64,000 nucleotides of DNA from Rheinheimera sp. (GCA_003543135.1 DPJG01000010.1:62001-126000); one strand, 5' to 3'. Shown: positions 1 through 9,611, numbered from the stretch's first letter. The notes: generated by a model from the letters alone, not told the origin. Program-made: numbers and translations.

Positions 1-2
1 TA

Positions 3-371
3 AACCCTTGTGTTACGTTACGTCTGGCCGGTTTGATTGGCCCTGGTCGTCACCCTGCCAGATTCTGCAGCGGACGTGTATTGCAAGGTGCTGAGTTGCC
101 GGTGAATATGGTGCATGCGGCCGATATTGCCGCTTTTATCATCCAGTTACTGCAACAGCAGCCTGCGACCGATTGTTTTAATTTGTGCAGCCCTGAACAT
201 CCAACCAAACAACAGTTTTATACCGCCGCAACCCAAAGTCAGGGCTTAGCTGCACCGCAATTTGCATCAGGCAGTGAGGTGGCAAGAGTGGTTTCAGCCG
301 CTTATAGCCAAAGTGTGCCCGGTTTTTGTTATAGGTTTTCATCACCGGTACATGCGCTGCCATATTGTTGA
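3..371 (+). CDS. NAD-dependent epimerase/SDR-like protein, C-terminal part
   Basis: The reading frame is already open at the window edge, so the gene starts upstream. The visible part has the segment LRLAGLIGPGRHPARF, followed by VNMVHAADIA and FNLCSPEHP. These resemble the C-terminal substrate-binding half of extended short-chain dehydrogenases such as the YeeZ group, where a Gly-Pro-Gly-Arg turn precedes a VHxxD segment. The Rossmann nucleotide-binding part and the YxxxK catalytic pair would lie outside the window, so substrate and activity cannot be judged. It ends about 95 bp before the next gene on the same strand. The family call is an inference from a short segment. Confidence 0.6.
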   Translation, partial: NPCVTLRLAGLIGPGRHPARFCSGRVLQGAELPVNMVHAADIAAFIIQLLQQQPATDCFNLCSPEHPTKQQFYTAATQSQGLAAPQFASGSEVARVVSAAYSQSVPGFCYRFSSPVHALPYC

Positions 372-465
372 TCTTTATGATTTATCAGTTTTTTATCATG
401 TAGTAATAAAGTCTCGATCTTCACACCAAAGCATACTGTCAGCCTATTCTGATCTGGGTGGTAGT

Positions 466-1068
466 ATGTCAAATCAATGGATGCTAGGCCTGACTCTTGT
501 GGTGCTGCTGGGACTTTTTAGCGGATCTGCCTATGTATTGTTGCAGGAGCAAGTCAGATGGGACTGGCTTGGCAGCCTTTGGCGGGCAGACTGGATTTGG
601 TGGGTTTTTATGCTGGCTACGGCGCTTGCGGTATTGCTGAATTTATTGTTATTTGTGGCGACACCTTCTGTCATAAATATACTAAAACACAAGCCTTTTC
701 AGTCCGATGCTGAGAGGCAGTTGCAGTTCTTGACTGCACTGCAGCTGTTTTTCCGCCAATATGCCGGCTTATTACAACCGCTCAATGGCAGCAGCGGCAG
801 CAGCGAGCTTTATCTGTATAACGATGGCGGCTACCGGTTCTTGTTGCAGCTTTACCCTTGTCTGAATACTGAACCCGGACTTGATCAGTTGTGTCAGCTG
901 TTCCAGCTGATGTTAATCCATCAGTGTGATGGCGCTTTAGTCATTTCATTACAGCCGATGACAGCACAAGCCAAAATATTTGCCCGTGAGGCCAATATCC
1001 GGGCCACTGATTTTTCGAGCCTGGCCCGGCAACTTGGCAGTGACGATTTTAGTACGGCAATCTGCTGA
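466..1068 (+). CDS. two-TM membrane protein with degenerate Mrr-like domain
   Basis: The protein has 200 residues from ATG at 466, preceded by a purine-rich GGGTGG. An upstream in-frame extension to 262 would overlap the previous gene and lacks membrane-protein character. Hydrophobic segments lie at about residues 6-26 and 43-65. The C-terminal part reads like the end of an Mrr/restriction-endonuclease-like fold: DGALVISLQPMTAQAKIFAR, then a short helix ending SSLARQL. This matches the family pattern in which a strand is followed by an AxxxAxxxxI helix. The expected catalytic (E/Q)xK is replaced by Gln-Leu-Tyr (LLQLYP, about residues 126-131), so nuclease activity is unlikely. Function unknown; the fold assignment is from pattern recognition only. 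Confidence 0.6.
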   Translation: MSNQWMLGLTLVVLLGLFSGSAYVLLQEQVRWDWLGSLWRADWIWWVFMLATALAVLLNLLLFVATPSVINILKHKPFQSDAERQLQFLTALQLFFRQYAGLLQPLNGSSGSSELYLYNDGGYRFLLQLYPCLNTEPGLDQLCQLFQLMLIHQCDGALVISLQPMTAQAKIFAREANIRATDFSSLARQLGSDDFSTAIC

Positions 1069-1189
1069 GAAGCTGACAATATCAAGTTTTCGTCAGGTTT
1101 TTTTTGTCTCTATTTTGGCAATATGCAGAGGCGTTATCGATGAAAGGAACAACATAAATCCAGGGTTGGATAAAAAACGTTTCCTGCCT

Positions 1190-1218
1190 GGCTGGACTCA
1201 GTCCAGCCTTTTTCTTTT
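1190..1218 (+). terminator. intrinsic terminator
   Basis: Perfect 8-bp stem GGCTGGAC / GTCCAGCC with a TCA loop, followed by TTTTTCTTTT. It should end transcription coming from the membrane protein gene at 466-1068. Confidence 0.85.
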
Positions 1219-1301
1219 GAATCGCTGAATTTTACGTGATCGGTGTTTTTGCCGTTTTGACTGGTGTGAGCAACTACCTGTCATGTAAATCTGCGTTAAA
1301 T

Positions 1302-1478
1302 CTAATCTTTAAAACTCAGCCGGTTTTTCATTTTGTTGCCTGGAACAAGCTGCCGCATACTGTATTTGGCATCAAAAAGTTGCTGGTACCATTGCTGCTC
1401 CCGATGTTCGAACAACCAGCTGATGGAAAAATAACCGGCAGCAGAGTTGTTGTTGTGGCAGAGAACAACGGGTAGCAA
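1302..1478 (-). pseudogene. possible small ORF or gene remnant
   Basis: A minus-strand frame of 58 codons starts at a TTG at 1478, directly after in-frame stop codons. It reads YFSISWLFEHREQQWYQQLF near its middle and ends KMKNRLSFKD. The composition (aromatic, charged, amphipathic) looks like the C-terminus of a real protein rather than a shadow frame. I do not recognise a family. The frame upstream is interrupted by stops, so it could be a decayed gene, a frameshifted 3' end or a short real gene. Coding status is inferred from composition only. Confidence 0.3.
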
Positions 1479-1697
1479 TCAGTATCAGGTGATGACACAA
1501 AATAGACAGCAACACATGGGGTGCGGTATCTGGTAAAGCCGGGGTTGAGCAGAAGCCTGAATGTTATCTGGCAGTTTTTATGCTGTGCAGCCAGGTTGAA
1601 TTTAACACCTGGCTGTCTGATGAGATAACAACCACCTGCAGCCGACGTGCTGTATTCCATCTCTGCCCAAATGAACCCGCGTTGTTTTGTTACCAGC

Positions 1698-3722
1698 TTA
1701 AATTTTAAAGGTTTGAATGGACTGCTGCAGTGTGTCGGCGCTTTGTGCCACAGCATCACTGTGATTTAAAGTCCGGCTGGCTTTGTCACTGCTTTGCTGT
1801 GCCAGTTCGACCATCCGGCTCATATTCTGCCCAATGGCAGAGCCGAGTTGCAGCTGATTGTCGGTGGCATCAGCAATCACTGCACTAATACCATGCATTT
1901 GGGTAATCGCCTGATTAATTCCCGTTAATGACGCCACCAGTTCGCTGTTATGGCCAACACAGGTATCAGCATCAGTTTTACCTCTGCTAATCGCCTGCAC
2001 GGCGGCGGTACTTTGTTGTTGCAAGGTTTGAATCATCTGGCGGATTTCATCAGTGGCACCCTGACTGCGTACGGCCAGCGAGCGCACTTCATCTGCCACA
2101 ACGGCAAAACCACGGCCTTGTTCACCGGCGCGGGCCGCTTCAATAGCGGCGTTCAGTGCCAGTAAGTTGGTCTGTTCGGCAATACTGCGGATGGTGGCCA
2201 GAATACTGCCGATATTGTTGGACTGATCATTCACTTTCAGCATGATATCGGCCGTTTCAGTCAGTTGGCTGGCCAGGCTGGTGATCAGGTTGCTGTTTTG
2301 GCCTGAGATAGTGTCAATCTGCTGGCTCTGGCTTAATGCATGTTGCATTTCACTGACCGCCAGTTGTGCCTGACTGGCAATTTGATGGGTATTTTCTTCC
2401 AGCTGCATTGTGGTGTGATTCACCGCAGCAATTTGTTGTTGTTGTTGCGCCAGCGCCTGGTGAATTTCATTCACTTCGCTACGTGACAAAGCTGAGCTTT
2501 GTTGCAGTTCACTGGCGTTGGCGCTGATGCCATGAATAAGCTCACGCAGCGCCAGGATCAAGCTATTAACTTTGGCTGACAAAGCGCCAAACTCGTCATC
2601 CTGTTCAATTTTCAGCTGACGGGTTAAATCACCGGCAGCCACTTCACCCAGTACCTTGTTAATGCTACCCAGCGGTCGCAACATGGCATTAATAGTAAAG
2701 TAAGCGGCGGCGCCGGCCAGGGCAATCAACACCAGCATCAGTACAAAGGTGCGGGCTGTGCCAAAACTTAAGGTGTCAGACATTTCCGCCTGCAAGCTGT
2801 TAAATTGTTGGCCCGCACCTGTCAGTACCTGATCCAGCGCTGTTACCGCCTGAGTGACCGCCTGCTCGGAAGCCGCCAGTTGTGCTCTGGCTTCAGCCAG
2901 TGCTTTCAGTTGTTGTTGTTTTTGTACCACCAGGCTGTCGGTTGCCGCAATGCGGTTTTTAAAATCGCCAAGCTGGGCGTTAAAATCGTCCCACAGCTGC
3001 TGCGCACCCACTTCTGCCACCAGATTATTGATGTAATCCAGATTGCCCTGCATATCACTGAGCGCAAATTCAATGTTTTGCTGGCTTTCGGTCAGTTGCG
3101 ACAGGTCGGTATAAGCACCGGTTTCACGTAAGGTTTGCATCAGTGCCAATAATTGGCCATCAACCCGGCCGGCAGCGCCGGCTATCAGTTCCATCTGTTG
3201 TTTTTTTCCGGCAACTTCCAGATAAGAAATATCCAATAAAGTGGCGCCGGCATCGTCAATCAGTTGTACCAGCGAGGCAAGCTCAGCTGCGGCGGTTTTC
3301 GCCTGTTGCAGGCTTTGTTGTTTAGCCTGAAACATCAAAGTCACAGCGGCCACATAATTGTTGTAGTCTTTGCCGGCTTGCAGCAATGGTTTATTCAGCT
3401 GCGGATCTTGTTGTAATAGCTGTTGCAGCGCTTTAAAACTCTGCTGATATTGCTGTTCTGCCTGATTAAAATCGGCCTGATATTTACTGATGTCTTTTTC
3501 CTGTTCGGCGGTAAAACCAAGGGCGGATAGTTTGGCGAGTTTCAGTAACTGGATCTGGGCATTGTTACTTTGTTGCTGCGCCGGCACGGCAATCTCGTTC
3601 ACTCTGCCGCTGGCGTCAGACACCACGGCAAAACTCCAGAGTGACGACAAACTGGCGATTAACAACAACAAGGCAATAAAGCCAAAGCCAATGCTCACTT
3701 TGTGCGCAACAGTTAGTTTCAT
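1698..3722 (-). CDS. methyl-accepting chemotaxis protein
   Basis: The 674-residue transmembrane chemoreceptor has a first membrane helix at about residues 9-33 and a periplasmic helical domain rich in Gln to about 320. A second membrane helix follows at 325-347, then a HAMP domain to about 397 and the cytoplasmic signalling coiled coil. The conserved hairpin tip, [20 protein letters not shown] and [12 protein letters not shown], lies at about 512-547 and should bind CheA and CheW. The ligand domain is of the four-helix-bundle type, so the ligand cannot be named. There is no C-terminal CheR-binding pentapeptide; it ends QTFKI. It lies downstream of hutC on the same strand but 355 bp away, so it probably has its own promoter. 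Confidence 0.95.
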   Translation of the reverse strand: MKLTVAHKVSIGFGFIALLLLIASLSSLWSFAVVSDASGRVNEIAVPAQQQSNNAQIQLLKLAKLSALGFTAEQEKDISKYQADFNQAEQQYQQSFKALQQLLQQDPQLNKPLLQAGKDYNNYVAAVTLMFQAKQQSLQQAKTAAAELASLVQLIDDAGATLLDISYLEVAGKKQQMELIAGAAGRVDGQLLALMQTLRETGAYTDLSQLTESQQNIEFALSDMQGNLDYINNLVAEVGAQQLWDDFNAQLGDFKNRIAATDSLVVQKQQQLKALAEARAQLAASEQAVTQAVTALDQVLTGAGQQFNSLQAEMSDTLSFGTARTFVLMLVLIALAGAAAYFTINAMLRPLGSINKVLGEVAAGDLTRQLKIEQDDEFGALSAKVNSLILALRELIHGISANASELQQSSALSRSEVNEIHQALAQQQQQIAAVNHTTMQLEENTHQIASQAQLAVSEMQHALSQSQQIDTISGQNSNLITSLASQLTETADIMLKVNDQSNNIGSILATIRSIAEQTNLLALNAAIEAARAGEQGRGFAVVADEVRSLAVRSQGATDEIRQMIQTLQQQSTAAVQAISRGKTDADTCVGHNSELVASLTGINQAITQMHGISAVIADATDNQLQLGSAIGQNMSRMVELAQQSSDKASRTLNHSDAVAQSADTLQQSIQTFKI

Positions 3723-4077
3723 GTGTCTGTTTACCCTGATCTTGATTTTTATCGTTATGTTTTTATGAGCGGCATTGCCATTTTGGTCAAAAACCGGCCT
3801 CGGAAATTAACAGAGTTACCAGCGCTGGTCTAGCCAGTTGATTAGAAAAACTGCAAACAGCAGCAGTGTCTTGTGGGCTAAAACCAGATTTTTTGTTCAG
3901 ATTTACCAGGTTAGCAACAAGCATAGCCTGAGCGCCGGTTTTTTAAACTCGTTGATCGAAAAAATGGGGAAAGATTGATTGCCGTGTTGATTTTTGTCGG
4001 AGGCCGCCAGAGCTTAAGGCCGGAGTATTCGGCAGTGCTTCAGCGGCTAAAACAGCCGCCATGACGGAATGTTCCGG
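3723..4077. other. intergenic region between hutC and the chemoreceptor
   Basis: These 355 bp hold no open frame with coding character. A short inverted repeat at 4043-4059 (GCGGCT / AGCCGC) lies just past the hutC stop and has no T-tract on the minus strand, so it is at best a weak terminator. The chemoreceptor promoter should lie near 3730-3850, but I see no convincing sigma-28 or sigma-70 match. Confidence 0.4.
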
Positions 4078-4815
4078 TTAATTTTTGTGGTTAGGTTTGA
4101 TATTGAGATGACCACCCAGCCGGTAACGGCTGCCAGCTGACGTCAGATAAGCAAAACTTACAGCGCCGCCGCGACTGAAAGTGCGGCGGGTTAACCGCAG
4201 GCAAGGCTCAGTTTTTTGAATTTTCAGATACTTACAGGTGAAGTCATCGGGCAAAACAGCTTCAACCAGGTGGTCGGCTTCAGTTAAAGGTGCCACTGCA
4301 CTTAAATATTCGTGGGGGGTTTGTTGCACAAAATCCTGCTTTAAATAATCAGGAATTTGTTGTGGATTGACATAACGCGCTTCTAATTGCAGCGGTTGCT
4401 GGTTGTCATAATGCACTATTAATGAAAAAAATACCGGGTCGTTGCGGTTTAATCCCAAAGCTGTGGCGACCACTGCCGGGCAGGGTAGCTCAGTCAATTG
4501 CACCAGTTCAGCCGAGTGAAAATGACCACGCGCCTGAATATCATCGGCAATATTGCGGATTTCCAGCAGCGCCGATTGTGATTTAGCACTGGCGACAAAA
4601 CTGCCAACCCCCTGAGTGCGGTATAACACCCCTTGTTCTGTCAGTTCCTGCAAGGCGCGCCTGGCGGTCATCCGGCTAACGCCAAACTGGGTGCATAATT
4701 CGTTCTCCGAGGGAACTCTGCTGTGCTCAGGCCAGCTGCCTGATTCTATCTGACTGAAAATAAACTCTTTAATAGCAGCAAATTTCGGGGGATTGCGCTC
4801 CTGGTTATTTTGCAT
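4078..4815 (-). CDS. hutC: histidine utilization repressor HutC
   Basis: GntR-family repressor of 245 residues. The N-terminal winged helix-turn-helix contains PSENELCTQFGVSRMTARRA (about residues 35-54), typical of the HutC subgroup. Residues about 75-235 form a UTRA effector domain, with the family-typical ending RYRLGGHL. HutC proteins sense urocanate and repress hut genes. The gene is divergent from hutI, and the 180-bp gap contains a perfect TTGTAT/ATACAA palindrome that fits the known HutC operator type. Autoregulation through the same site is likely. Confidence 0.93.
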   Translation of the reverse strand: MQNNQERNPPKFAAIKEFIFSQIESGSWPEHSRVPSENELCTQFGVSRMTARRALQELTEQGVLYRTQGVGSFVASAKSQSALLEIRNIADDIQARGHFHSAELVQLTELPCPAVVATALGLNRNDPVFFSLIVHYDNQQPLQLEARYVNPQQIPDYLKQDFVQQTPHEYLSAVAPLTEADHLVEAVLPDDFTCKYLKIQKTEPCLRLTRRTFSRGGAVSFAYLTSAGSRYRLGGHLNIKPNHKN

Positions 4816-4882
4816 TTCGGCGACCTTATATTGCGTGATCTTGATTCAGCGCTCGGGTAACGGAAAAAATAACTGCTGTTGA

Positions 4883-4894
4883 TTGTATATACAA
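4883..4894. promoter_or_regulatory. HutC operator palindrome
   Basis: The perfect 12-bp palindrome TTGTATATACAA lies midway between the divergent hutC and hutI genes. HutC operators in pseudomonads have a TGTA-N2-TACA core, which this contains exactly. The role is inferred from position and motif. Confidence 0.8.
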
Positions 4895-4995
4895 GAGCTT
4901 CGGGTTAGATTATTTGCTGTTAAATGAATGATGAGCGCAGCAGCATATGACGTTCTGCCTGGCTTTTGTTTATGGTTCTGTGCTTTGGAGTTTTT

Positions 4996-6234
4996 ATGTC
5001 TGCACCCCATCAGTTTGATGCCATCTGGCACAATGTTCAGCTTGCTACTATGACGGACAATGGCCAGCCTTATGGCACTATCAGCGACGGTGCTTTGGCG
5101 GTTAAAGATGGCATCATTGCCTGGTGTGGCCCTAAAGCTGAACTGCCAGCTTGTGATTTACTCAGTACTCCTTTGTATGACGGTCAGGGTCAATGGTTAT
5201 TGCCGGGATTTATCGACTGCCATACCCATCTGGTGTATGCCGGCAGCCGTGCCAATGAATTTGAGATGCGGTTAAATGGTGCCAGTTATCAGGATATCGC
5301 TGCAGCAGGTGGCGGCATAAAATCAACAGTCGCCGCCACCCGCGCCGCCTCTCATGAAGAATTGTTTGTGCTTGGCAAAGACCGCCTTAATGCACTGCTG
5401 AGCCAGGGGGTGACTACTGTTGAAATCAAATCAGGTTATGGTCTGGACCTGGCGAGTGAGCAAAAAATTCTTGAAGTGGCCAAACTGCTGGACGAGCATC
5501 ATCCCATCGCCATTGAAAAAACCTTTTTAGGCGCCCACGCCTTGCCTGCCGAATACGCTAACGACAGTGACGGTTATATCAAACTGGTAGTCGAGACCAT
5601 GCTGCCGGCGTTACATCAGCTAGGTCTGGTCGATGCGGTGGATGTGTTTTGTGAAGGTATTGGTTTTTCAGTTGCACAAAGCCGGTTGTTATTCGAAAAA
5701 GCCAAATCCCTTGGCCTACCGGTCAAAGCCCATGCCGAGCAATTATCGGCTTTGGGTGGCGCTTCGCTGGTGGCGGAATTTGCCGGTTTGTCAGCCGATC
5801 ATATTGAATATCTGACGGAAAATGACGTGAAGGCGATGGCTGCTGCCGGTACTGTTGCAGTGCTTTTGCCGGGCGCTTTTTATTTCCTGCGTGAAACCAA
5901 AATGCCGCCTGTCGATTTATTGCGCCAGTATCAGGTGCCGATGGCCATTTCAACCGACTTAAACCCAGGCACATCGCCGCTTTGCAATCTGCCGCTGATG
6001 CTGAATATGGCTTGTACTCTGTTTAAGTTGACACCGGAAGAAGCCCTGAAGGGGGTAACAGTACATGCCGCCAAAGCGCTGGGTAAAACAGACAGAGGTG
6101 TGCTGGCGACCGGTAAAAAAGCCGATTTTGCCCTTTATGCTATCAGTCAGCCGGCAGAACTTTGTTACCAGTTTGGGGTTTCTCAGCTTAAGCAGTTGAT
6201 TGTTAATGGTAAAATTACAGCAATGCCGCGCTGA
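4996..6234 (+). CDS. hutI: imidazolonepropionase
   Basis: This 412-residue amidohydrolase hydrolyses 4-imidazolone-5-propanoate to N-formimino-L-glutamate, the third step of histidine breakdown. Metal ligands of the family are visible: His76 and His78 in CHTHLVYAG, His246 in VKAHAEQ and Asp321 in STDLNPG. I chose the ATG at 4996 because TTGGAG lies 6 bp upstream and the protein then starts as family members do ([10 protein letters not shown]). An in-frame ATG at 4966 is less likely. It is divergent from hutC, with the operator at 4883. No hutU or hutH gene is in the window, so those steps must be encoded elsewhere. Confidence 0.95.
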   Translation: MSAPHQFDAIWHNVQLATMTDNGQPYGTISDGALAVKDGIIAWCGPKAELPACDLLSTPLYDGQGQWLLPGFIDCHTHLVYAGSRANEFEMRLNGASYQDIAAAGGGIKSTVAATRAASHEELFVLGKDRLNALLSQGVTTVEIKSGYGLDLASEQKILEVAKLLDEHHPIAIEKTFLGAHALPAEYANDSDGYIKLVVETMLPALHQLGLVDAVDVFCEGIGFSVAQSRLLFEKAKSLGLPVKAHAEQLSALGGASLVAEFAGLSADHIEYLTENDVKAMAAAGTVAVLLPGAFYFLRETKMPPVDLLRQYQVPMAISTDLNPGTSPLCNLPLMLNMACTLFKLTPEEALKGVTVHAAKALGKTDRGVLATGKKADFALYAISQPAELCYQFGVSQLKQLIVNGKITAMPR

Positions 6235-6300
6235 GCGCGGCTTTACAAAATAAGCAAACAGAGTAAGCTGAAAGTATCAGCGTCTGATGAGAAGTACATT

Positions 6301-7827
6301 TTGAAATTTGTCTGGCTGCTCCCTGCCTTTTTTGCTGCGCCGGCCTGGGCTTTGTCCGGCTTAACGGCTTATGCCGACTGGTTATTGCCGCTGTTGCTGC
6401 TGATATCCTTGCTGTTGTTATTTTTGCTGCTCAGAAGTCAACGTCATAATCGTAGTTTGCAGGCTTATATCAAGACGGTGCAGCAACTGCCGGATCCTTT
6501 CAGGATGCTGCATGACGAAATCACCGGTTATCCGAATAAACTGGCTTTTGAGCAGCAGATCAAATTATTACTGCAACGGGATCCGTCGCAGCACTATTCG
6601 TTATTGTTATTAAAAATCAAAGATTTTGAGCATATTAACAAAGCACTTGGACGCAGTAACGCCAACCTGTTGTTAACCCAAATTGCCGCCCGGATCAATC
6701 AGCAGCTGGTCAATGATCCCGATGTGCTAAAACTGGAATGGCAAAGCCAGCACGCAGCTGTTGCCCATCTGGGCGGAGTTGATTTTGCGGCCTGGGTGCA
6801 TGCCGGGCGTAAACAGCATCAGGCCGAATATCTGGCGCAGCGTATTGAACAACAAGTGCCTGAGCCTCTGCTCATTCATGGTTGTGCTATTGAATACCGT
6901 ATTGCCAGTGGTGTTGCGCATTATCCACAACACGGCACCCTGCTTAATGGGCTGATGGACAAAGCTTATCAGGCTCTGCAATTCCACCTGTACCGTTTTA
7001 GTGATACCCAGGTGTTTAACCCGCAAATGCAGAGTTACACCGACGACAAACTGCTGATGATGTCGCAGCTTAGTGACGCCATAGTGCAGCACCAGTTACA
7101 GCTGGACGTGCAGCCGCAGCTGGATTTACATAGCTCACAAGTCGTCGCCGCTGAAGTGTTATTGCGCTGGCAGCACCCGGATAAAGGATTGTTATTACCC
7201 AAAGACTTTCTGCCGATGGCTGAAGAAATGGGCATGATTTATCCATTAACCCAATGGGTGTTAGCGCAGGCGGTAACAACGCTGCAGCAGCTGCGCCAGC
7301 AGGGGTTTGAGATTGCGCTGGCGGTCAATCTGGCCAGCAGCGATTTAATGCAGATGGAGCTGGTAGAGCAACTTCAGCAGATGCTCGAAGATGCTGATGT
7401 GCCGCCAGAGCAGTTGATCCTGGAAATTAAAGAACAGGCTCTACTCAGTGATCCTGAAAAAGCCTTACTGGTGCTGCAACGTTTGCACCAATTGGGGGTA
7501 GCGCTGGCGCTGGACGATTTTGGCACTGGTTTGTCGTCTTTGGGCTATATCCGCCAGTTGCCGGTGCAGCAGGTGAAGGTGGATTGTTCTTTTATTGCCG
7601 GTTTGCATCGTTCCGACACCCAGGCTGCAGTCACAGGCGCTATTTTGGATGTGGCAAAAAATCTGCAGCTGATCGTAGTGGCTGAAGGTATTGAAGAGCA
7701 GGCGGTGGCGGATCGGCTGGTAAAAATGGGCTGTCAGCGTGGCCAGGGCTTTTTATACTCCAGGCCATTTGCGCTGCACGGTTTACCATCCTGGTTAAAA
7801 CAGTGGTTTCATCAGAAAAAACAATAA
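6301..7827 (+). CDS. EAL-domain protein with degenerate GGDEF domain
   Basis: Predicted membrane-bound c-di-GMP phosphodiesterase of 508 residues. A signal-like hydrophobic start (residues 1-18) is followed by a membrane helix at about 28-46. A GGDEF domain spans about 75-225, with GGVDF at 158-162 in place of GGDEF, so cyclase activity is not expected. The EAL domain spans about 250-500 and keeps ExLxR (EVLLRW, E285) and DDFGTG (D405, D406), plus VAEGIE and QGFLYSRP. The usual KIDRSF is KVDCSF. The start is a TTG at 6301 with a weak GAGAAG upstream, 66 bp after hutI. No stop or terminator separates them, so partial cotranscription with hutI is possible. Confidence 0.9.
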   Translation: MKFVWLLPAFFAAPAWALSGLTAYADWLLPLLLLISLLLLFLLLRSQRHNRSLQAYIKTVQQLPDPFRMLHDEITGYPNKLAFEQQIKLLLQRDPSQHYSLLLLKIKDFEHINKALGRSNANLLLTQIAARINQQLVNDPDVLKLEWQSQHAAVAHLGGVDFAAWVHAGRKQHQAEYLAQRIEQQVPEPLLIHGCAIEYRIASGVAHYPQHGTLLNGLMDKAYQALQFHLYRFSDTQVFNPQMQSYTDDKLLMMSQLSDAIVQHQLQLDVQPQLDLHSSQVVAAEVLLRWQHPDKGLLLPKDFLPMAEEMGMIYPLTQWVLAQAVTTLQQLRQQGFEIALAVNLASSDLMQMELVEQLQQMLEDADVPPEQLILEIKEQALLSDPEKALLVLQRLHQLGVALALDDFGTGLSSLGYIRQLPVQQVKVDCSFIAGLHRSDTQAAVTGAILDVAKNLQLIVVAEGIEEQAVADRLVKMGCQRGQGFLYSRPFALHGLPSWLKQWFHQKKQ

Positions 7828-7849
7828 CTGCTCTGCTGGTTAACACAAA

Positions 7850-7880
7850 CAATAAAGCGCTGATTTTCAGCGCTTTATTG
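7850..7880. terminator. bidirectional terminator overlapping the hutG stop
   Basis: Perfect 14-bp inverted repeat CAATAAAGCGCTGA / TCAGCGCTTTATTG with a TTT loop, between two convergent genes. The stop codon of the arginase-family gene (TAA, complement of 7875-7877) lies inside the right arm. The T-tracts are short, so its strength is uncertain. Confidence 0.65.
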
Positions 7881-8927
7881 ATTTCTGGCCTGTATAAAAG
7901 CCAACACTAAGGCGGTTAGTACCTGGCCTGCTTCTGACATACCGGCAGCAAGACCGGCCGGATGTTGGGCCGGTGCAGCCTCTGCCAGGTGCAGATAACG
8001 GCTTTGTGGCAGTTTTGCCAGTTGATACACATAGCGCTCTGCTTCACGCACCGACACCCCACAGTTGGTGAAGGCGCTGACCGGCATCAGGCTGATACTG
8101 TCGGTGTCCAGTTCAATACCTACAGGGGTTTGCTGCTGGTCGACAAAACGGATAGCCTCTGCCACCGCCTCGTCAAAAGTGCAGCGTTGATGCAGGTATA
8201 AATCCTGATAACTGCAATAAGCAGCGCCGGCGTCCTGCAACTGGGCAAGGGCAGTGGCTGAGTTTTTCAGCTCATGCAGCCCCAATACAAAATAGCGGTT
8301 TAAATAACCCAAAGCCGATGCATAACTAAAGCCATTACCGCTGTGGCGGCCTTCCTGCAAACGAAAATCGCAGTGTGGGTCCAGATTCACCGCATTGACC
8401 TGAGAACCGCTGCTTTGCGCTAAAGCTTTCAGCAGTGGCAACGCATTGTTATGGCCACCACCTATCACCAGCGGGATTAAACCGGCGTCGAAAATAGCGC
8501 GCAGCACAGGCGTGGCTCTGTCGTCTATTTGGCTACATAAGCTGCGCAAAGTAGCCAGCTGCTCCACATCCTGGCTTTGCAGTGCAACGCTTTGTTGTTG
8601 TAAATCCTGCAGCTTTATTTCACCCAGCAGCAGAATTTGCCGGCCATCAATAAAATCATTGGCCTGCAAATTAATAAAACGTTTTAAAAATGCCTGAAAA
8701 CCTAAATCGGCGCCACCATTGCCAAAATTGGCGCGGGGGCCGATATCTTCCGGAATACCCAGCAGTACATAACGCACACCTGCAGCTTTGGCCAGACGCA
8801 GCGCGTCGGTTAAAGGTAAAGTGGCATCGGCAAATTGCAGGGTTTCGCCCAAACGGGTTTCACCACTGCGCTGTTGTTGAAAGGCCGCCAAAGTGGCGGC
8901 CTGATAGCGGATAAGCAGTTCTTTCAT
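7875..8927 (-). CDS. hutG: formimidoylglutamase-like arginase-family hydrolase
   Basis: The ureohydrolase-fold enzyme has 350 residues. The binuclear manganese ligands of the arginase family are present: GGGH with His159, DPHCD with Asp183, His185 and Asp187, and DTD with Asp274 and Asp276. Given hutC and hutI nearby, the most likely reaction is hydrolysis of N-formimino-L-glutamate to glutamate and formamide. Arginase or agmatinase activity cannot be excluded from motifs alone. GGAAG lies 5 bp before the ATG. The gene starts only 24 bp after the rraA stop on the same strand, so it probably belongs to an rraA transcript and has no HutC site of its own. Confidence 0.8.
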   Translation of the reverse strand: MKELLIRYQAATLAAFQQQRSGETRLGETLQFADATLPLTDALRLAKAAGVRYVLLGIPEDIGPRANFGNGGADLGFQAFLKRFINLQANDFIDGRQILLLGEIKLQDLQQQSVALQSQDVEQLATLRSLCSQIDDRATPVLRAIFDAGLIPLVIGGGHNNALPLLKALAQSSGSQVNAVNLDPHCDFRLQEGRHSGNGFSYASALGYLNRYFVLGLHELKNSATALAQLQDAGAAYCSYQDLYLHQRCTFDEAVAEAIRFVDQQQTPVGIELDTDSISLMPVSAFTNCGVSVREAERYVYQLAKLPQSRYLHLAEAAPAQHPAGLAAGMSEAGQVLTALVLAFIQARNQ

Positions 8928-8951
8928 TGAACTTCCGGTTGTTTTAGTCTG

Positions 8952-9437
8952 TTATTCAATATCAAGGGGGTCGGCAGACAGAATAATACCTGTGCTGTCG
9001 GCGTACAGGTGATCACCTGGCAGGAAAGTGACACCGGCAAAGTTAACAGGCACGTCGACTTCACCAAAACCCTGATCATCAGCGCCCACCGGAATGGCAT
9101 TGACGGCCTGAATGCCAATATCAAAGTCTTCCAGCGTGTCGACATCACGGACGCTGCCGTATAACACCACACCTTCCCAGCCATTTTCGGCGGCCATTAC
9201 GGCAAGCTCAGCATCTAACAAGGCACGACGGGCTGAACCACCGCCATCTACCAGCAATACTTTGCCAACCCCGGGCTCAGACAGAACTTGCCGGATCAGA
9301 CCATTATCTTCAAAACACTTAATGGTCTGGATCATGCCGCCGAACGAGCGGCGTCCGCCATAGTTGGCAAACAGCGGTTCGACCACGTCAATCATGTCAG
9401 CATACAAGTCACATAATTCAGAAGTATTGTATTGCAT
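8952..9437 (-). CDS. rraA: ribonuclease activity regulator RraA
   Basis: RraA (161 residues) binds RNase E and lowers its activity. I chose the internal ATG at 9437 because the protein then begins [20 protein letters not shown] and has the same length and start as E. coli RraA. AGGCGGA lies upstream at suitable spacing. The frame is open further upstream to 9584, but that extension does not look like the family. Diagnostic segments include [31 protein letters not shown] and the ending [13 protein letters not shown]. In E. coli rraA lies beside menA and hslUV. Here hslU is about 6 kb away with unrelated genes between. Confidence 0.96.
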   Translation of the reverse strand: MQYNTSELCDLYADMIDVVEPLFANYGGRRSFGGMIQTIKCFEDNGLIRQVLSEPGVGKVLLVDGGGSARRALLDAELAVMAAENGWEGVVLYGSVRDVDTLEDFDIGIQAVNAIPVGADDQGFGEVDVPVNFAGVTFLPGDHLYADSTGIILSADPLDIE

Positions 9438-9611
9438 TGCTTGGTCCGCCTGATAAGTCATTGATCCAGAGCACAGTATAAACTTATCGGAGCGAAGCTC
9501 AAGCTTGTTGTCGGCCAGTGCGCGCTGCAAATTATGCGGGTGCCTGAGTGCAAATCCGCATTTGCTGTGGTAGGTTTTATCCATAACTGAAAATAAATTA
9601 GGTAAAGTGGG

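Larger units (their letters stand above)
1069..1697. other. intergenic stretch, mostly without recognisable genes
   Basis: These 629 bp lie between the Mrr-like membrane protein and the 3' end of a chemoreceptor gene. They hold a strong terminator at 1190-1218 and a possible small gene or gene remnant on the minus strand at 1302-1478. The other open frames here have no coding character I can recognise. The 120 bp before the terminator could be a 3' UTR or a small transcript, but nothing proves it. Confidence 0.5.

Noticed and set aside
980-1228. Plus-strand frame of 82 codons overlapping the end of the Mrr-like gene
   Set aside because: It runs through the terminator at 1190-1218, has no coding character and overlaps a better gene in another frame.
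1328-1759. Minus-strand frame of 143 codons after the chemoreceptor
   Set aside because: It overlaps the chemoreceptor 3' end in another frame and has a Cys/Thr-rich, non-protein-like composition. A different frame in the same place (1302-1478) looks more plausible.
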